Assembly (NCBI GenBank): GCA_030765245.1
Contig: JAVCCX010000201.1
Coordinates: forward strand, 1-6,757
DNA from: Candidatus Zophobacter franzmannii
GTDB lineage: Bacteria; Cloacimonadota; Cloacimonadia; Cloacimonadales; JAFGVF01
Direction: 5' to 3'
Length of the DNA: 6,757 bases
Below, in pieces: positions 1 to 6,757 of the stretch. The notes under the pieces are model-generated. The model was not told where the DNA came from and ran no database searches. It saw only the letters and a list, made by a program, of their open reading frames with translations. Position numbers and translations under genes: made by a program. Each line of letters opens with the position of its first letter. Position 1 is the stretch's first letter.

Positions 1-439
1 CTCCAAACAGGACATTAGCAGCGGCATCGAGTAGGCGTCCAATATCTTCATTACCTTCCGAGCAGGCAAAGAGGGGTATCCATGCCTTTCCAATATGGAG
101 GTAATGATCTTGTTTATAGGTAATACCGGTATGTGGAATACCGTCTTTAAAGTATAGTCCTTCACCTGCGATATCAATCAGGACACCAACATGCTTCCCT
201 TTAAAAGAGCTGGGTACTTTTCCACTAAACTTGAACCAGGCACAACCCCAGTTATCAGCCCATTTATCACCAATCTTTATAGGAGTATAATCTGCTTTAA
301 GGGCAGTTTTATAAGGTATGGGAGTAATTTCATCATATATGAATGATGCTTCTAAGTCAGTTCCTTTTGTGAACCGAAGCTTGAAAACCTCAGCTGTTAA
401 ACGACGAACACGGTCTAAGTAGATATTGATATTCTTCAT
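1..439 (-). CDS. GH38-type alpha-mannosidase, N-terminal fragment (3' end beyond window)
   Basis: The frame opens at ATG 439-437 and stays open for 146 codons to the left edge, so only the N-terminal part is visible. The translation begins MKNINIYLDRVRRLTAEVF and has the pattern of the N-terminal beta-sandwich of GH38 alpha-mannosidases: a Trp-rich stretch, WADNWGCAWFKFSGKVP (residues 61-77), then DIAGEGLYFKDGIPHTGIT (about 90-108), which matches the family's 'GE...DG.p..G' loop. The catalytic zinc-binding domain would lie further left and is not seen. GH38 enzymes release alpha-linked mannose from oligosaccharides. No signal peptide or membrane segment is present, so a cytoplasmic location is inferred. 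The start is supported by AGAGG five bases upstream and by an 8-base gap after the GH20 stop, which implies co-transcription. The family call rests on recalled motif style, so another glycosidase with a similar N-terminal domain is a lesser possibility. Confidence 0.72.
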   Translation of the reverse strand, partial: MKNINIYLDRVRRLTAEVFKLRFTKGTDLEASFIYDEITPIPYKTALKADYTPIKIGDKWADNWGCAWFKFSGKVPSSFKGKHVGVLIDIAGEGLYFKDGIPHTGITYKQDHYLHIGKAWIPLFACSEGNEDIGRLLDAAANVLFG

Positions 440-450
440 TAAATCCTCTA
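440..450 (-). promoter_or_regulatory. Shine-Dalgarno site of the mannosidase gene, overlapping the GH20 stop
   Basis: Read on the minus strand, TAGAGGATTTAATG joins the GH20 stop codon TAG (450-448) to the start ATG (439-437). AGAGG occupies 449-445 with a 5-base spacer. Because the stop lies within the ribosome-binding site, terminating ribosomes can reinitiate directly, which indicates translational coupling. Confidence 0.75.
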
Positions 451-1920
451 TTTGTTAAGTATTTCTTCTCTGTAATGGGCAAAATTATATCCTCGTCTAA
501 TGAGATATTCCATGTGCCTCTTCAGTAACCATCTAAAACTTTCGATATCCTTATTCTCAGGAGTAGTCCAAAGTATTTCTGCAAGTGGGAAAATCCTTGG
601 GATAAGCATGTATTGAAATTCTTCTTCTGTGTAAATATGCTCTGTCCAAATGTTCGCTTGGGCACCCATGATCAACTTCGCTTCCTCTGCAGAAAGTCCT
701 GCAGGAATGGGTTCATAGTTATATACATCTTCCCAAGTCAGGATAGGTAAATCAACTTTCGTGTCTTCCGGATAAGGGCGTTTATCAAAATACATATTTG
801 CCCAAGGTGTCATAATTGCCTTGTTACCTTGTTTGACTGCCTGGATGCCACCCTCAATTCCTTGCCATGACATAACAATCGCACTATCAGCAAGTCCACC
901 TTCGAGAATCTCGTCCCAGCCAATAAGGGTTTTGCCATTAACTATGAGTGTCTTTTCTATCTGTCTTATGAACCAACTCTGTAACTCTTTCTCATCAGCA
1001 AGTCCTTCAGTCTTCATTCTATTTTGACAATCAGGGCATTCGTGCCATCTGGTCTTAGGGCATCCATCTCCACCAATATGGAAGTATTTGCTTGGGAATA
1101 GCTCACAGACCTCTGAAATGATATCGTTAAGGAAGTCGAAAGTATCATCTTTCCCTGCACAATATACATCCTCAGTTACTCCCCAAACATCAATAACCTC
1201 AAATGGGCCACCGATGCAAGAGTACTGGGGATAGGAAGCAAGAGCTGCTAAAGCATGTCCGGGCAGTTCTATTTCGGGGATAACTTCAATCTGAAGTTTT
1301 CCTGCATAAGCAACAACTTCCTTAATTTCTTCCTGAGTGTAAAAACCACCATATTGAGTTCCGTCTTTCTCAGTTCTCCAGGCAGACTTAGAGGTAAGAA
1401 GTGGGTATTTCTTTATCTCGATTCGCCAACCCTGATCCTCAGTTAAATGCCAATGGAACTTGTTTAATTTGTACATTGCCATGAGGTCTAATTGCTTCTT
1501 GATAAAGTCTATGGAGAAGAAATGACGGCAAACATCTATGTGTAGTCCTCTCCATTCAAAGCGTGGTGCATCATTAACAACCATCAATGGGATTTGAAAC
1601 TCTCCACTTTCATCCTTGTACATGGATTGTCTCAGTGTTTGAAGGGCATAGAAGAATCCTGCTGAAGTTGATGATGTTATTGTGATTGACTTTTCTTCAA
1701 CCGAGAGCTTATACTCTTCAATGTCTAAATCAGGATTGTATTCAGCTACTATTTTAACTGCGTTATCGCTGTCTTTAGTATCTCCAAACAACTCGCTTAG
1801 ATAATCAACTAAGTTAGTCGTATCATCCTTGAAGTTCTTTGTTACAAAGAGTTCAAAACCATTACAGGAGCAATATCCTTGCCCCATCTTCAGCTGTTTA
1901 GGATTGGGGATAAGTCTCAT
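448..1920 (-). CDS. GH20 beta-N-acetylhexosaminidase homologue, cytoplasmic, catalytic Glu replaced by Gly
   Basis: This 490-residue protein is a full-length GH20 family member. Residues 1 to about 117 form the GH20b-type N-terminal alpha/beta domain, followed by the TIM-barrel domain (about 120-455). Visible active-site elements are R124 in WRGLHID, the HWHLTEDQGWR motif (156-166), H222 in PEIELPGH, W335, W352 in SWQG, Y377 and D379 in NMYFD, W396, and W425 with E427 in QANIWTE. The family normally removes terminal beta-GlcNAc or beta-GalNAc by substrate-assisted catalysis, using a neighbouring Asp-Glu pair in HxGGDE. Here the motif reads HIGGDGCPKTRW (281-292): D285 is present, but the acid/base Glu is G286 (codon GGA at 1065-1063). 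Strong loss of normal hydrolysis is expected if this is real. There is no signal peptide, so the protein is probably cytosolic. It lies 9 bases after the SNF2 gene and 8 before the mannosidase, which suggests oligosaccharide degradation. The family call is secure; activity is uncertain. Confidence 0.93.
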   Translation of the reverse strand: MRLIPNPKQLKMGQGYCSCNGFELFVTKNFKDDTTNLVDYLSELFGDTKDSDNAVKIVAEYNPDLDIEEYKLSVEEKSITITSSTSAGFFYALQTLRQSMYKDESGEFQIPLMVVNDAPRFEWRGLHIDVCRHFFSIDFIKKQLDLMAMYKLNKFHWHLTEDQGWRIEIKKYPLLTSKSAWRTEKDGTQYGGFYTQEEIKEVVAYAGKLQIEVIPEIELPGHALAALASYPQYSCIGGPFEVIDVWGVTEDVYCAGKDDTFDFLNDIISEVCELFPSKYFHIGGDGCPKTRWHECPDCQNRMKTEGLADEKELQSWFIRQIEKTLIVNGKTLIGWDEILEGGLADSAIVMSWQGIEGGIQAVKQGNKAIMTPWANMYFDKRPYPEDTKVDLPILTWEDVYNYEPIPAGLSAEEAKLIMGAQANIWTEHIYTEEEFQYMLIPRIFPLAEILWTTPENKDIESFRWLLKRHMEYLIRRGYNFAHYREEILNK

Positions 1921-1932
1921 GATAAGCTCCTA
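1921..1932 (-). promoter_or_regulatory. Shine-Dalgarno site of the GH20 gene, overlapping the SNF2 stop
   Basis: On the minus strand, TAGGAGCTTATCATG runs from the SNF2 stop TAG (1932-1930) into the GH20 start ATG (1920-1918). TAGGAG (1932-1927) is a strong ribosome-binding site with a 6-base spacer. It fixes the start of the GH20 gene and supports translational coupling to the SNF2 gene. Confidence 0.8.
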
Positions 1933-4900
1933 ATAAGTAAATAGTTTCTGTAAATCGTCCAATGTCAGGGCTTGGAAAACACTTTCACCCTGCTCAATTA
2001 TATAATCGAATAACTCTTTCTTATTCTTCTGAAGGCTCAGAATCTTCTCTTCGACAGTTCCTTTTGTGATCAGTTTATAAACTAGAACTTTCTTGGTCTG
2101 ACCAATTCTATGAGTTCTATCAATAGCCTGGTTCTCAACCATTGGGTTCCACCAAGGATCAACAATGATAACAGTATCTGCTGAAGTCAGGTTAATCCCA
2201 AAACCACCGGTTTTAAGACTAATAAGGAAGACTCGAATGTTGTGATTATCATTGAAATGATCAATTCTTTCCTGTCTATTCTTTGTGCTTCCATCCATGT
2301 ATTCAATTGGTACTTCCATCTTATTCAGCTGGTTGCGGATAATTTTCAGCATCTCAACAAACTGGCTAAAGATAAGTATCTTTCTGCCACTATCAAGAGC
2401 TTCTCTAACTAACTCGAAGAGCATCTCCATTTTACCGGACAGTTCAGGCTCAGTTTTAAAGCTTTTATCAATCAGGGCAGGATGATTACAAATCTGTCTT
2501 AGTTTGGTTAGACCAGCAAGTATATGAACATAAGTCGAACGGTTCTGTAAGACCGTTCCATCATCTGCCAGCACCGGCATAAGTGATTTCTTTATCTCAT
2601 CCAGAACTTGGAGATAGACTTTTTCCTGAATCACGGTCATTTTAGCCGGAATAACCTGTTCTTGTTTATCCGGTAATTCAACCAATACTTCTTTCTTGCG
2701 TCTTCTGAGGATAAATGGAGCTATCAGTCCTGTAAGATTTGCTGCATCTTCTTTAGAAGCGTACATGTTCTTAAATCTCTTACGAGTAGGTAAGAGACCC
2801 GGCATCAGGAAGTCAAAGATTGACCATAACTCATCAAGGTTGTTCTCCATTGGAGTACCGGTAAGAGCGAGTCTTCTTTGCGTTCTAAGCTTCTTTATCG
2901 CTTTAGTTCTATGTGACACAACATTCTTGATGTGCTGCGCTTCATCTAAAATAACATAACGGAAGTTCTTCTTCTGTAATTCTATCAAGTCGTTCACGAT
3001 GATAGAGTATGAAACAATGATAACTCCGTTTTTCATGTTCTTGAGAAGGAGGGCACGCTGGTTCTTATTCCCTTCCATTATTATATAAGGGAGAGATGGG
3101 ATAAATTTACTTATCTCAGCTGCCCAGTTGTAGAGTAAAGTTTTAGGACAGACAACCATTGAGAGAGAATCAGCTGATTCACTGGCTAAGAGTGAGAGGG
3201 CTTGAATTGTTTTACCCAACCCCATTTCATCTGCCAATATACCACCAAGCTGGAATCTCTCGAGCATCTTCAACCAGTAAAAACCTGATTTCTGATAGTT
3301 ACGCATAATCGGTGATAATGAAGGAGGGAGGTTCTCTTTATGATCTCTACCACGGGTCATAATATCAGTGTACATATTTGTAAGGAACTTGTCACCAAAC
3401 ACCTTAATTGCAGGATTATTCTCTGTTAACTGATAGAGGTACGGCAGGTTATATGAGGCAAGTCCATAGATTTCATCTTTCTGATCTTTACTTCTTTCAA
3501 GAAGTTTTTCAACATTGTCGAAACTCTTTTTATCAACGAAATAGAGTAACCGACCATCTTGCAGTTTCATAAACTTCTGCTTAGTTTTAAAGAACTTCTT
3601 CAACTCTCCATGCGAGAACTTCATATCACGATATGTATATTCAATCTCGTATTCGAACCAATCAATGTCCTCTTTTCGTTTAGCATTAATCTCAACATTG
3701 AGCTGGACTTTATAGACAAACTCTTTCTTCAATTCAGGTGCAACTTCTATGTTCCAATTCTCTTCAGAGAGGTCAAAAATAGTCTTTTTGAGAATATCAA
3801 TCTGCAGTTCACCTTCAAACTCTAAAGCCATATCTTCGTTTAGTTTATGGATCTGGTGAAGGGGTAGGGAGTTTAAGAATGACATAACTTCGCTAATTGT
3901 CTGAGGTGGAATATAGAACCAGCAATCACGATCCTCTATTTGATACTTGATCAGGTTTGCCTGCATACGAAGTAAGGCAATTGGAATGCGTAAGTCCGGT
4001 GCATATTCCAAGAATCCATCCATCACAATCTTTTCATCCTGTTTATTAAGATGGAAATTCACTGTCGGACGAGTGTCATATACTTCAGGTATCACAATCT
4101 CTTCATCAAAATCAAGATATGATTGCATCAATGCCAACTGCTTAGATACCACCGTATAGTAATAGATAAGGTCATGTCTCTTAAGGTGTAAACCACCCAT
4201 AAGAATCTCTTTCAAAATCTCAGGTTGGAAAGGGAAAGACTTAGAATAAACAATATTTCTTAAGAAGATATAGGTAGTGTTACCGAGAAAGAAAGTATTG
4301 ATTTTCTCTTTATAAGTATGCATGAGAAGATAGTCATCACCATCAACCATGCGGATTCTAAAGTTCACTGACAATGGTTCTTCAGAGAAGTGGATTTTGT
4401 CACCGGTCTCTTTGATAAACACCTTATGTTGCAATAATCTCAACGCAGGGAGAATATGGATGAAATCTTCCTTGTAAATAGTGTAGAACATCCCTTTATT
4501 ACTATAAGAGCACTTATAGCTTTGGATTAATTTATGGAGTAGTATCTCATCATCTGGCAAATATGTGAGTTGTTTCTTTGCTTTTAAAAGTTCTTCACTG
4601 GCTTCATGCAATGGTTCTTTGCCTACAATTAGCGTTGAAACAAGTCTGATATTGAAAGGAGCATACTTATTAAAGTAGATTCGGATTTTATCAGAGCGTG
4701 GGTCAAAGATGTCACTAACCTCAATTTCACTCTCCAGGATTAGCTTCTCCCAGTACTCATTGAATGTAAGCACATTCTTTTGGTAGGTTGTCCTTTCAGA
4801 ACCATCAATAATATCAGTACTTAGATGCTCATAAGCATACTTCAATACTGTAAAATAGTGAGGACAATCTTTTGTCCCGGGGCATTCTTGACAGGTGTAA

Positions 4901-5118
4901 TCCAGGATGACTTCATCAGCTGCATTATAAACGATGCGAACTGATAGTTTCATCCGGGGTAATCGTTCAATATCAGAGTTGAACTGGAAGATAACATTAC
5001 CTTTCTCGTCTTTGTATTTCCAGTAGAATAGGTCTTCAATTGTGGTTTCTTGAACTGCTTTCTTAAATGTCCAGGTATTAGAATACTGATGAAATTCTTT
5101 TCGAAACAATCTTGCCAT
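1930..5118 (-). CDS. SWI2/SNF2-family ATPase (bacterial SNF2 with SWIM-like zinc finger and associated domain)
   Basis: This 1062-residue protein has the layout of large bacterial SNF2 proteins. The N-terminal region holds a SWIM-like zinc finger, C76-x2-C79-x5-C85-x-H87. A long central region (about 110-590) corresponds to the bacterial SNF2-associated segment. The two RecA-like lobes start near residue 600. Helicase motifs are intact: Walker A in DEMGLGKT (630-637), the DEAQ box (725-728), LTGTPMEN (752-759), ILIFSQF (914-920), LKTGGFGINLTSAD (968-981) and QAIDRTHRIGQ with its arginine finger (997-1007). The family couples ATP hydrolysis to translocation on double-stranded DNA and remodelling of protein-DNA or RNA polymerase complexes, usually without strand separation. 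The partner here is unknown. It is cytoplasmic, with no membrane segments. The start is supported by GAGAGG five bases upstream of the ATG. It is the first gene of the SNF2-GH20-GH38 cluster. It looks intact, and I see no nuclease or methylase domain fused to it. Confidence 0.95.
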   Translation of the reverse strand: MARLFRKEFHQYSNTWTFKKAVQETTIEDLFYWKYKDEKGNVIFQFNSDIERLPRMKLSVRIVYNAADEVILDYTCQECPGTKDCPHYFTVLKYAYEHLSTDIIDGSERTTYQKNVLTFNEYWEKLILESEIEVSDIFDPRSDKIRIYFNKYAPFNIRLVSTLIVGKEPLHEASEELLKAKKQLTYLPDDEILLHKLIQSYKCSYSNKGMFYTIYKEDFIHILPALRLLQHKVFIKETGDKIHFSEEPLSVNFRIRMVDGDDYLLMHTYKEKINTFFLGNTTYIFLRNIVYSKSFPFQPEILKEILMGGLHLKRHDLIYYYTVVSKQLALMQSYLDFDEEIVIPEVYDTRPTVNFHLNKQDEKIVMDGFLEYAPDLRIPIALLRMQANLIKYQIEDRDCWFYIPPQTISEVMSFLNSLPLHQIHKLNEDMALEFEGELQIDILKKTIFDLSEENWNIEVAPELKKEFVYKVQLNVEINAKRKEDIDWFEYEIEYTYRDMKFSHGELKKFFKTKQKFMKLQDGRLLYFVDKKSFDNVEKLLERSKDQKDEIYGLASYNLPYLYQLTENNPAIKVFGDKFLTNMYTDIMTRGRDHKENLPPSLSPIMRNYQKSGFYWLKMLERFQLGGILADEMGLGKTIQALSLLASESADSLSMVVCPKTLLYNWAAEISKFIPSLPYIIMEGNKNQRALLLKNMKNGVIIVSYSIIVNDLIELQKKNFRYVILDEAQHIKNVVSHRTKAIKKLRTQRRLALTGTPMENNLDELWSIFDFLMPGLLPTRKRFKNMYASKEDAANLTGLIAPFILRRRKKEVLVELPDKQEQVIPAKMTVIQEKVYLQVLDEIKKSLMPVLADDGTVLQNRSTYVHILAGLTKLRQICNHPALIDKSFKTEPELSGKMEMLFELVREALDSGRKILIFSQFVEMLKIIRNQLNKMEVPIEYMDGSTKNRQERIDHFNDNHNIRVFLISLKTGGFGINLTSADTVIIVDPWWNPMVENQAIDRTHRIGQTKKVLVYKLITKGTVEEKILSLQKNKKELFDYIIEQGESVFQALTLDDLQKLFTY

Positions 5119-5129
5119 TAAATCCTCTC
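5119..5129 (-). promoter_or_regulatory. Shine-Dalgarno site of the SNF2 gene
   Basis: GAGAGG (5129-5124) lies five bases before ATG 5118-5116 and fixes the start. The 13 bases AGAGGATTTAATG (5128-5116) are identical to those at the mannosidase start (449-437). Confidence 0.8.
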
Positions 5130-5140
5130 AGTTTGTACTC

Positions 5141-5161
5141 TCAAAACCTCATTAGTTTTGA
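5141..5161 (-). other. Small inverted repeat in the SNF2 leader
   Basis: TCAAAAC (5141-5147) and GTTTTGA (5155-5161) are perfect inverted copies around a 7-base loop. They start 12 bases upstream of the SNF2 Shine-Dalgarno site. No T-run follows on the minus strand, so it is not a typical terminator. It could be an operator half-site pair, a weak leader hairpin, or chance in AT-rich DNA. Confidence 0.35.
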
Positions 5162-5251
5162 ATGATATATATGCACATAAGTGTGATTATATGGCAAGCA
5201 ATTTCTGACATTTATCAGACAATTGATAATAGGAGTAAAATCAGGAGTGAC

Positions 5252-5998
5252 TTAAAATGCTATAAACTCTTTGAAAGAATTGAGTTGAGCCTCTTTTATT
5301 TTAGACAATTCAACCCCAGTTTGAGATGATATTTCTGTTGCAAACTTAGGTAGTAGCTTTAAACCTTCTGTTTTCATAGCAAAGTTGGAATTGTGAGTAT
5401 TGGGAGCATCGGTTTCTAAGAGAAGTTTGTTCCTTTCTATCAGTAGGTTAACAATATCGCTCAGGTTGGGATTAGCAAGAATACCCGGATTAATCCCAAA
5501 GGCAATATCAAGCTTAGAAAACTCCTCGATGATCTCTACTGAACCATTGAATCCGTGGATTGCTCCTCTAATGCATGGGAAATTATCTTTAATCAGCTTA
5601 TAAAGCTCATAATACATTTTTACACAATGCATTGAGACAGGTATATTGTATTGCTCTGCAATGTCTAGTTGCTCAAGCAGTATATCTCTCTGCCAGATAA
5701 TATCTCTATTTCTTTTATCCAGTCCAATTTCGCCAATTCCTTCAATGATATGGGAGTCGATAAGTTCAGGTAATTCTTGAATAAATCTATTTTGCGTTTT
5801 AGAATAGCTCGGGTGAACGCCTGCAAAAGCGAGTACACTGGGGTTTAATATCTCTTCACTGAAGGCTAACTCTTTTCTGTTTAAAGCTATTGTTACAAAG
5901 CCATCTACACCTGCTTGCTCTGCAAGCTCAAGTTCATGCATAGGATCTTCTAAAGTACAGAGATGACAGTGACTATCAATCCAACCGTTGTAGGCCAT
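5252..5998 (-). CDS. TatD-family metal-dependent hydrolase (putative DNase)
   Basis: This 248-residue protein has the usual TatD length and the amidohydrolase-type TIM-barrel pattern. Expected metal ligands are visible: H10 and H12 in DSHCHL, E90 in GEIGLD, H124 in SMHC, H148 in IHGFNG and D197 in LETDAP. GVHP (about 60-63) and the QR...QL helix (about 103-111) are also typical. Family members are divalent-metal phosphoesterases, several shown to be DNases or exonucleases; the true substrate here is unknown. The C-terminal part lacks the common Arg-Asn-x-Pro-like segment after ETDAP, but keeps the final NSFKEF. I chose ATG 5998-5996 because GGGAG (6009-6005) stands six bases upstream. The in-frame TTG at 6004 would touch that site and add only two residues. 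The start overlaps the preceding transferase gene by 23 bases, so the two are probably coupled. It is separated from SNF2 by 133 bases. Confidence 0.92.
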   Translation of the reverse strand: MAYNGWIDSHCHLCTLEDPMHELELAEQAGVDGFVTIALNRKELAFSEEILNPSVLAFAGVHPSYSKTQNRFIQELPELIDSHIIEGIGEIGLDKRNRDIIWQRDILLEQLDIAEQYNIPVSMHCVKMYYELYKLIKDNFPCIRGAIHGFNGSVEIIEEFSKLDIAFGINPGILANPNLSDIVNLLIERNKLLLETDAPNTHNSNFAMKTEGLKLLPKFATEISSQTGVELSKIKEAQLNSFKEFIAF

Positions 5999-6757
5999 AT
6001 TCAACTCCCGGTTTTCTTAGCTCAGGAATCATTTTCACAATGGCAGAAGCGACTTTCAGCCCTGCAGATCCATCAAGATTATTAAACATTATCTTGTTTG
6101 CTTCAGCCCTTGCCGGTCCCAATTTGTCATTTCTCAACGCTTCCCTAAGGGCAGGTTGCAGTTCATCAAAGTTATCAATCTGTAATGAGAATGAATCTAT
6201 CAACTTCACAATCTCTTCAGTGAGTCGTTTCCCTGTATCTACTTTGAAAGTAACAATTGGTTTATTTAGTGCACAAAACTCTGCAAGTACAGAGCTTGTA
6301 TCACCAATGCAAGCATCAGCCAACATGATGTAGGGGATAAGGTTCGGTTCATCCAGGAGTGTAACTCCCTCGGTTTCTCTTATCATCTGCTTGTATTGTT
6401 CCTTACACCACGGATGCAGGGTAACTAATACATTATAGCGTCTTAGTAGCCTTGAAAGATGAGGAACCCATCTATCAATAGCAGACATCCCGGACTCCTC
6501 CCAGGTTGCAGAAAATAGGAGTGTTTTCTTAGTCCTATCAAGACCATGTTTTTTACTTAGCTTATCTAAATCTTCTTGTGTATATGTCCCGTTAAAGGCA
6601 GCGTCAAGTTTAGGATATCCGAGTCCAATCGCAGATTTAATCCCAACTTTTGCGCCTAAACGAACATCTTCAGGACTTGTCATCACAAAGAGGTCGAACA
6701 TATTGTAATTCTTGGCATCAGTGAACTTCTTAAAATGGTAGGGACCATGTCTTAGTC
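5976..6757 (-). CDS. CDP-glycerol glycerophosphotransferase family protein (TagB/TagF-like), 5' end beyond window
   Basis: The frame is open to the right edge, giving 259 C-terminal residues; the ATG at 6701 is internal, because family sequence continues upstream of it. The fragment begins LRHGPYHFKKFTDAKNYN, and its His-Gly followed by lysines matches the conserved HG..K motif of the CDP-glycerol glycerophosphotransferase family (GT-B fold). Further family marks are GLGYPKLD (about 44-51), SATWEESG (82-89), LHPW (113-116), and GDTSSVLAEF...NKPIV (151-168), which corresponds to the 'DxSS...EF...KP' nucleotide-site segment. The family transfers glycerol- or ribitol-phosphate, or related groups, onto cell-surface polymers such as teichoic acid, at the cytoplasmic face of the membrane. 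The donor and acceptor cannot be read here. It ends in TGA, 23 bases inside tatD. A related GT-B transferase for another surface glycan is the main alternative. Confidence 0.8.
   Translation of the reverse strand, partial: LRHGPYHFKKFTDAKNYNMFDLFVMTSPEDVRLGAKVGIKSAIGLGYPKLDAAFNGTYTQEDLDKLSKKHGLDRTKKTLLFSATWEESGMSAIDRWVPHLSRLLRRYNVLVTLHPWCKEQYKQMIRETEGVTLLDEPNLIPYIMLADACIGDTSSVLAEFCALNKPIVTFKVDTGKRLTEEIVKLIDSFSLQIDNFDELQPALREALRNDKLGPARAEANKIMFNNLDGSAGLKVASAIVKMIPELRKPGVEYGLQRLD
5999..6009 (-). promoter_or_regulatory. Shine-Dalgarno site that decides the tatD start
   Basis: GGGAG (6009-6005, minus strand) lies within the 3' end of the transferase gene. Its 6-base spacing to ATG 5998 favours that codon over the in-frame TTG at 6004, which directly abuts the site. 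Confidence 0.7.

Larger units (their letters stand above)
5119..5251 (-). promoter_or_regulatory. 133-base gap between tatD and SNF2, probable promoter and leader region
   Basis: This is the only real gap in the window and is markedly AT-rich. On the minus strand it contains TATAAT (5191-5186), a perfect match to the sigma-70 -10 consensus, but no convincing TTGACA-like -35 box lies 16-18 bases upstream. An AT-rich run (ATATATAT, near 5165-5174) follows. If TATAAT is used, the leader to the SNF2 start would be roughly 60 bases and would contain the hairpin at 5141-5161. A weak 5-bp inverted repeat with a 6-base loop (5204-5219) lies closer to the tatD stop, but has no T-tract and is not a convincing terminator. 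Promoter function is inferred from position and one hexamer only. Confidence 0.35.

Noticed and set aside
5203..5219. Hairpin after tatD as a rho-independent terminator
   Set aside because: The stem is only 5 bp, it is AT-rich, and no T-tract follows on the minus strand.
5231..5265. Repeated AGGAGT on the plus strand as ribosome-binding sites for a plus-strand gene
   Set aside because: The following ATG at 5257 meets a stop two codons later, and no plus-strand frame with protein-like content follows.
1930..5998. SNF2 ATPase next to a TatD nuclease as a possible anti-phage or DNA-processing system
   Set aside because: The two genes are separated by 133 bases with a possible promoter. The SNF2 protein has the ordinary bacterial domain layout, and no methylase, PLD nuclease, QueC-like or other defence partner is present. 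The neighbours are sugar and envelope genes.
6040..6333. Plus-strand open frame of 97 codons, with similar shorter ones elsewhere
   Set aside because: It lies wholly inside a clearly coding minus-strand gene and has low-complexity composition typical of antisense shadows.
5976..6701. Transferase starting at ATG 6701
   Set aside because: The frame continues without a stop to the right edge, and the upstream residues include the conserved HG..K motif of the family. The ATG is internal and the gene is truncated by the window.

Overview
All five genes in this window lie on the minus strand and read from right to left: a TagB/TagF-like polymer glycerophosphotransferase (its 5' end is cut by the right edge), a TatD-family metal-dependent hydrolase, a 1062-residue SWI2/SNF2 ATPase, a cytoplasmic GH20 beta-N-acetylhexosaminidase homologue, and the first 146 residues of a GH38-type alpha-mannosidase (cut by the left edge). 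I see no RNA genes, mobile elements or CRISPR arrays. The longest gene-free stretch is the 133-base gap at 5119-5251. The plus-strand open frames lie inside these genes and look like shadows.

Organism: the DNA is AT-leaning, tightly packed and bacterial. Four gene starts carry clear purine-rich Shine-Dalgarno sites. That argues against a typical Bacteroidota genome, where such sites are usually weak or absent, although the GH20 sequence is otherwise similar in style to proteins from that phylum. A clostridial, spirochaetal or Cloacimonadota-like anaerobe would fit, but the window does not decide the lineage.

Layout: the transferase and tatD overlap by 23 bases and form one translationally coupled pair. 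After the gap, which holds a small hairpin and a possible -10 element, SNF2, GH20 and GH38 follow with gaps of only 9 and 8 bases. At both junctions the TAG stop codon forms part of the next gene's Shine-Dalgarno site, so these three are almost certainly one operon. GH20 and GH38 both lack a visible signal peptide. Together they suggest intracellular trimming of imported oligosaccharides that contain N-acetylhexosamine and mannose. The SNF2 gene has no obvious link to that job.

The most notable observation is in the GH20 protein. The near-universal catalytic Asp-Glu pair reads Asp-Gly (codon GGA instead of GAA or GAG), while the other recognisable active-site residues are intact. This is either a catalytically altered protein or a one-base error.
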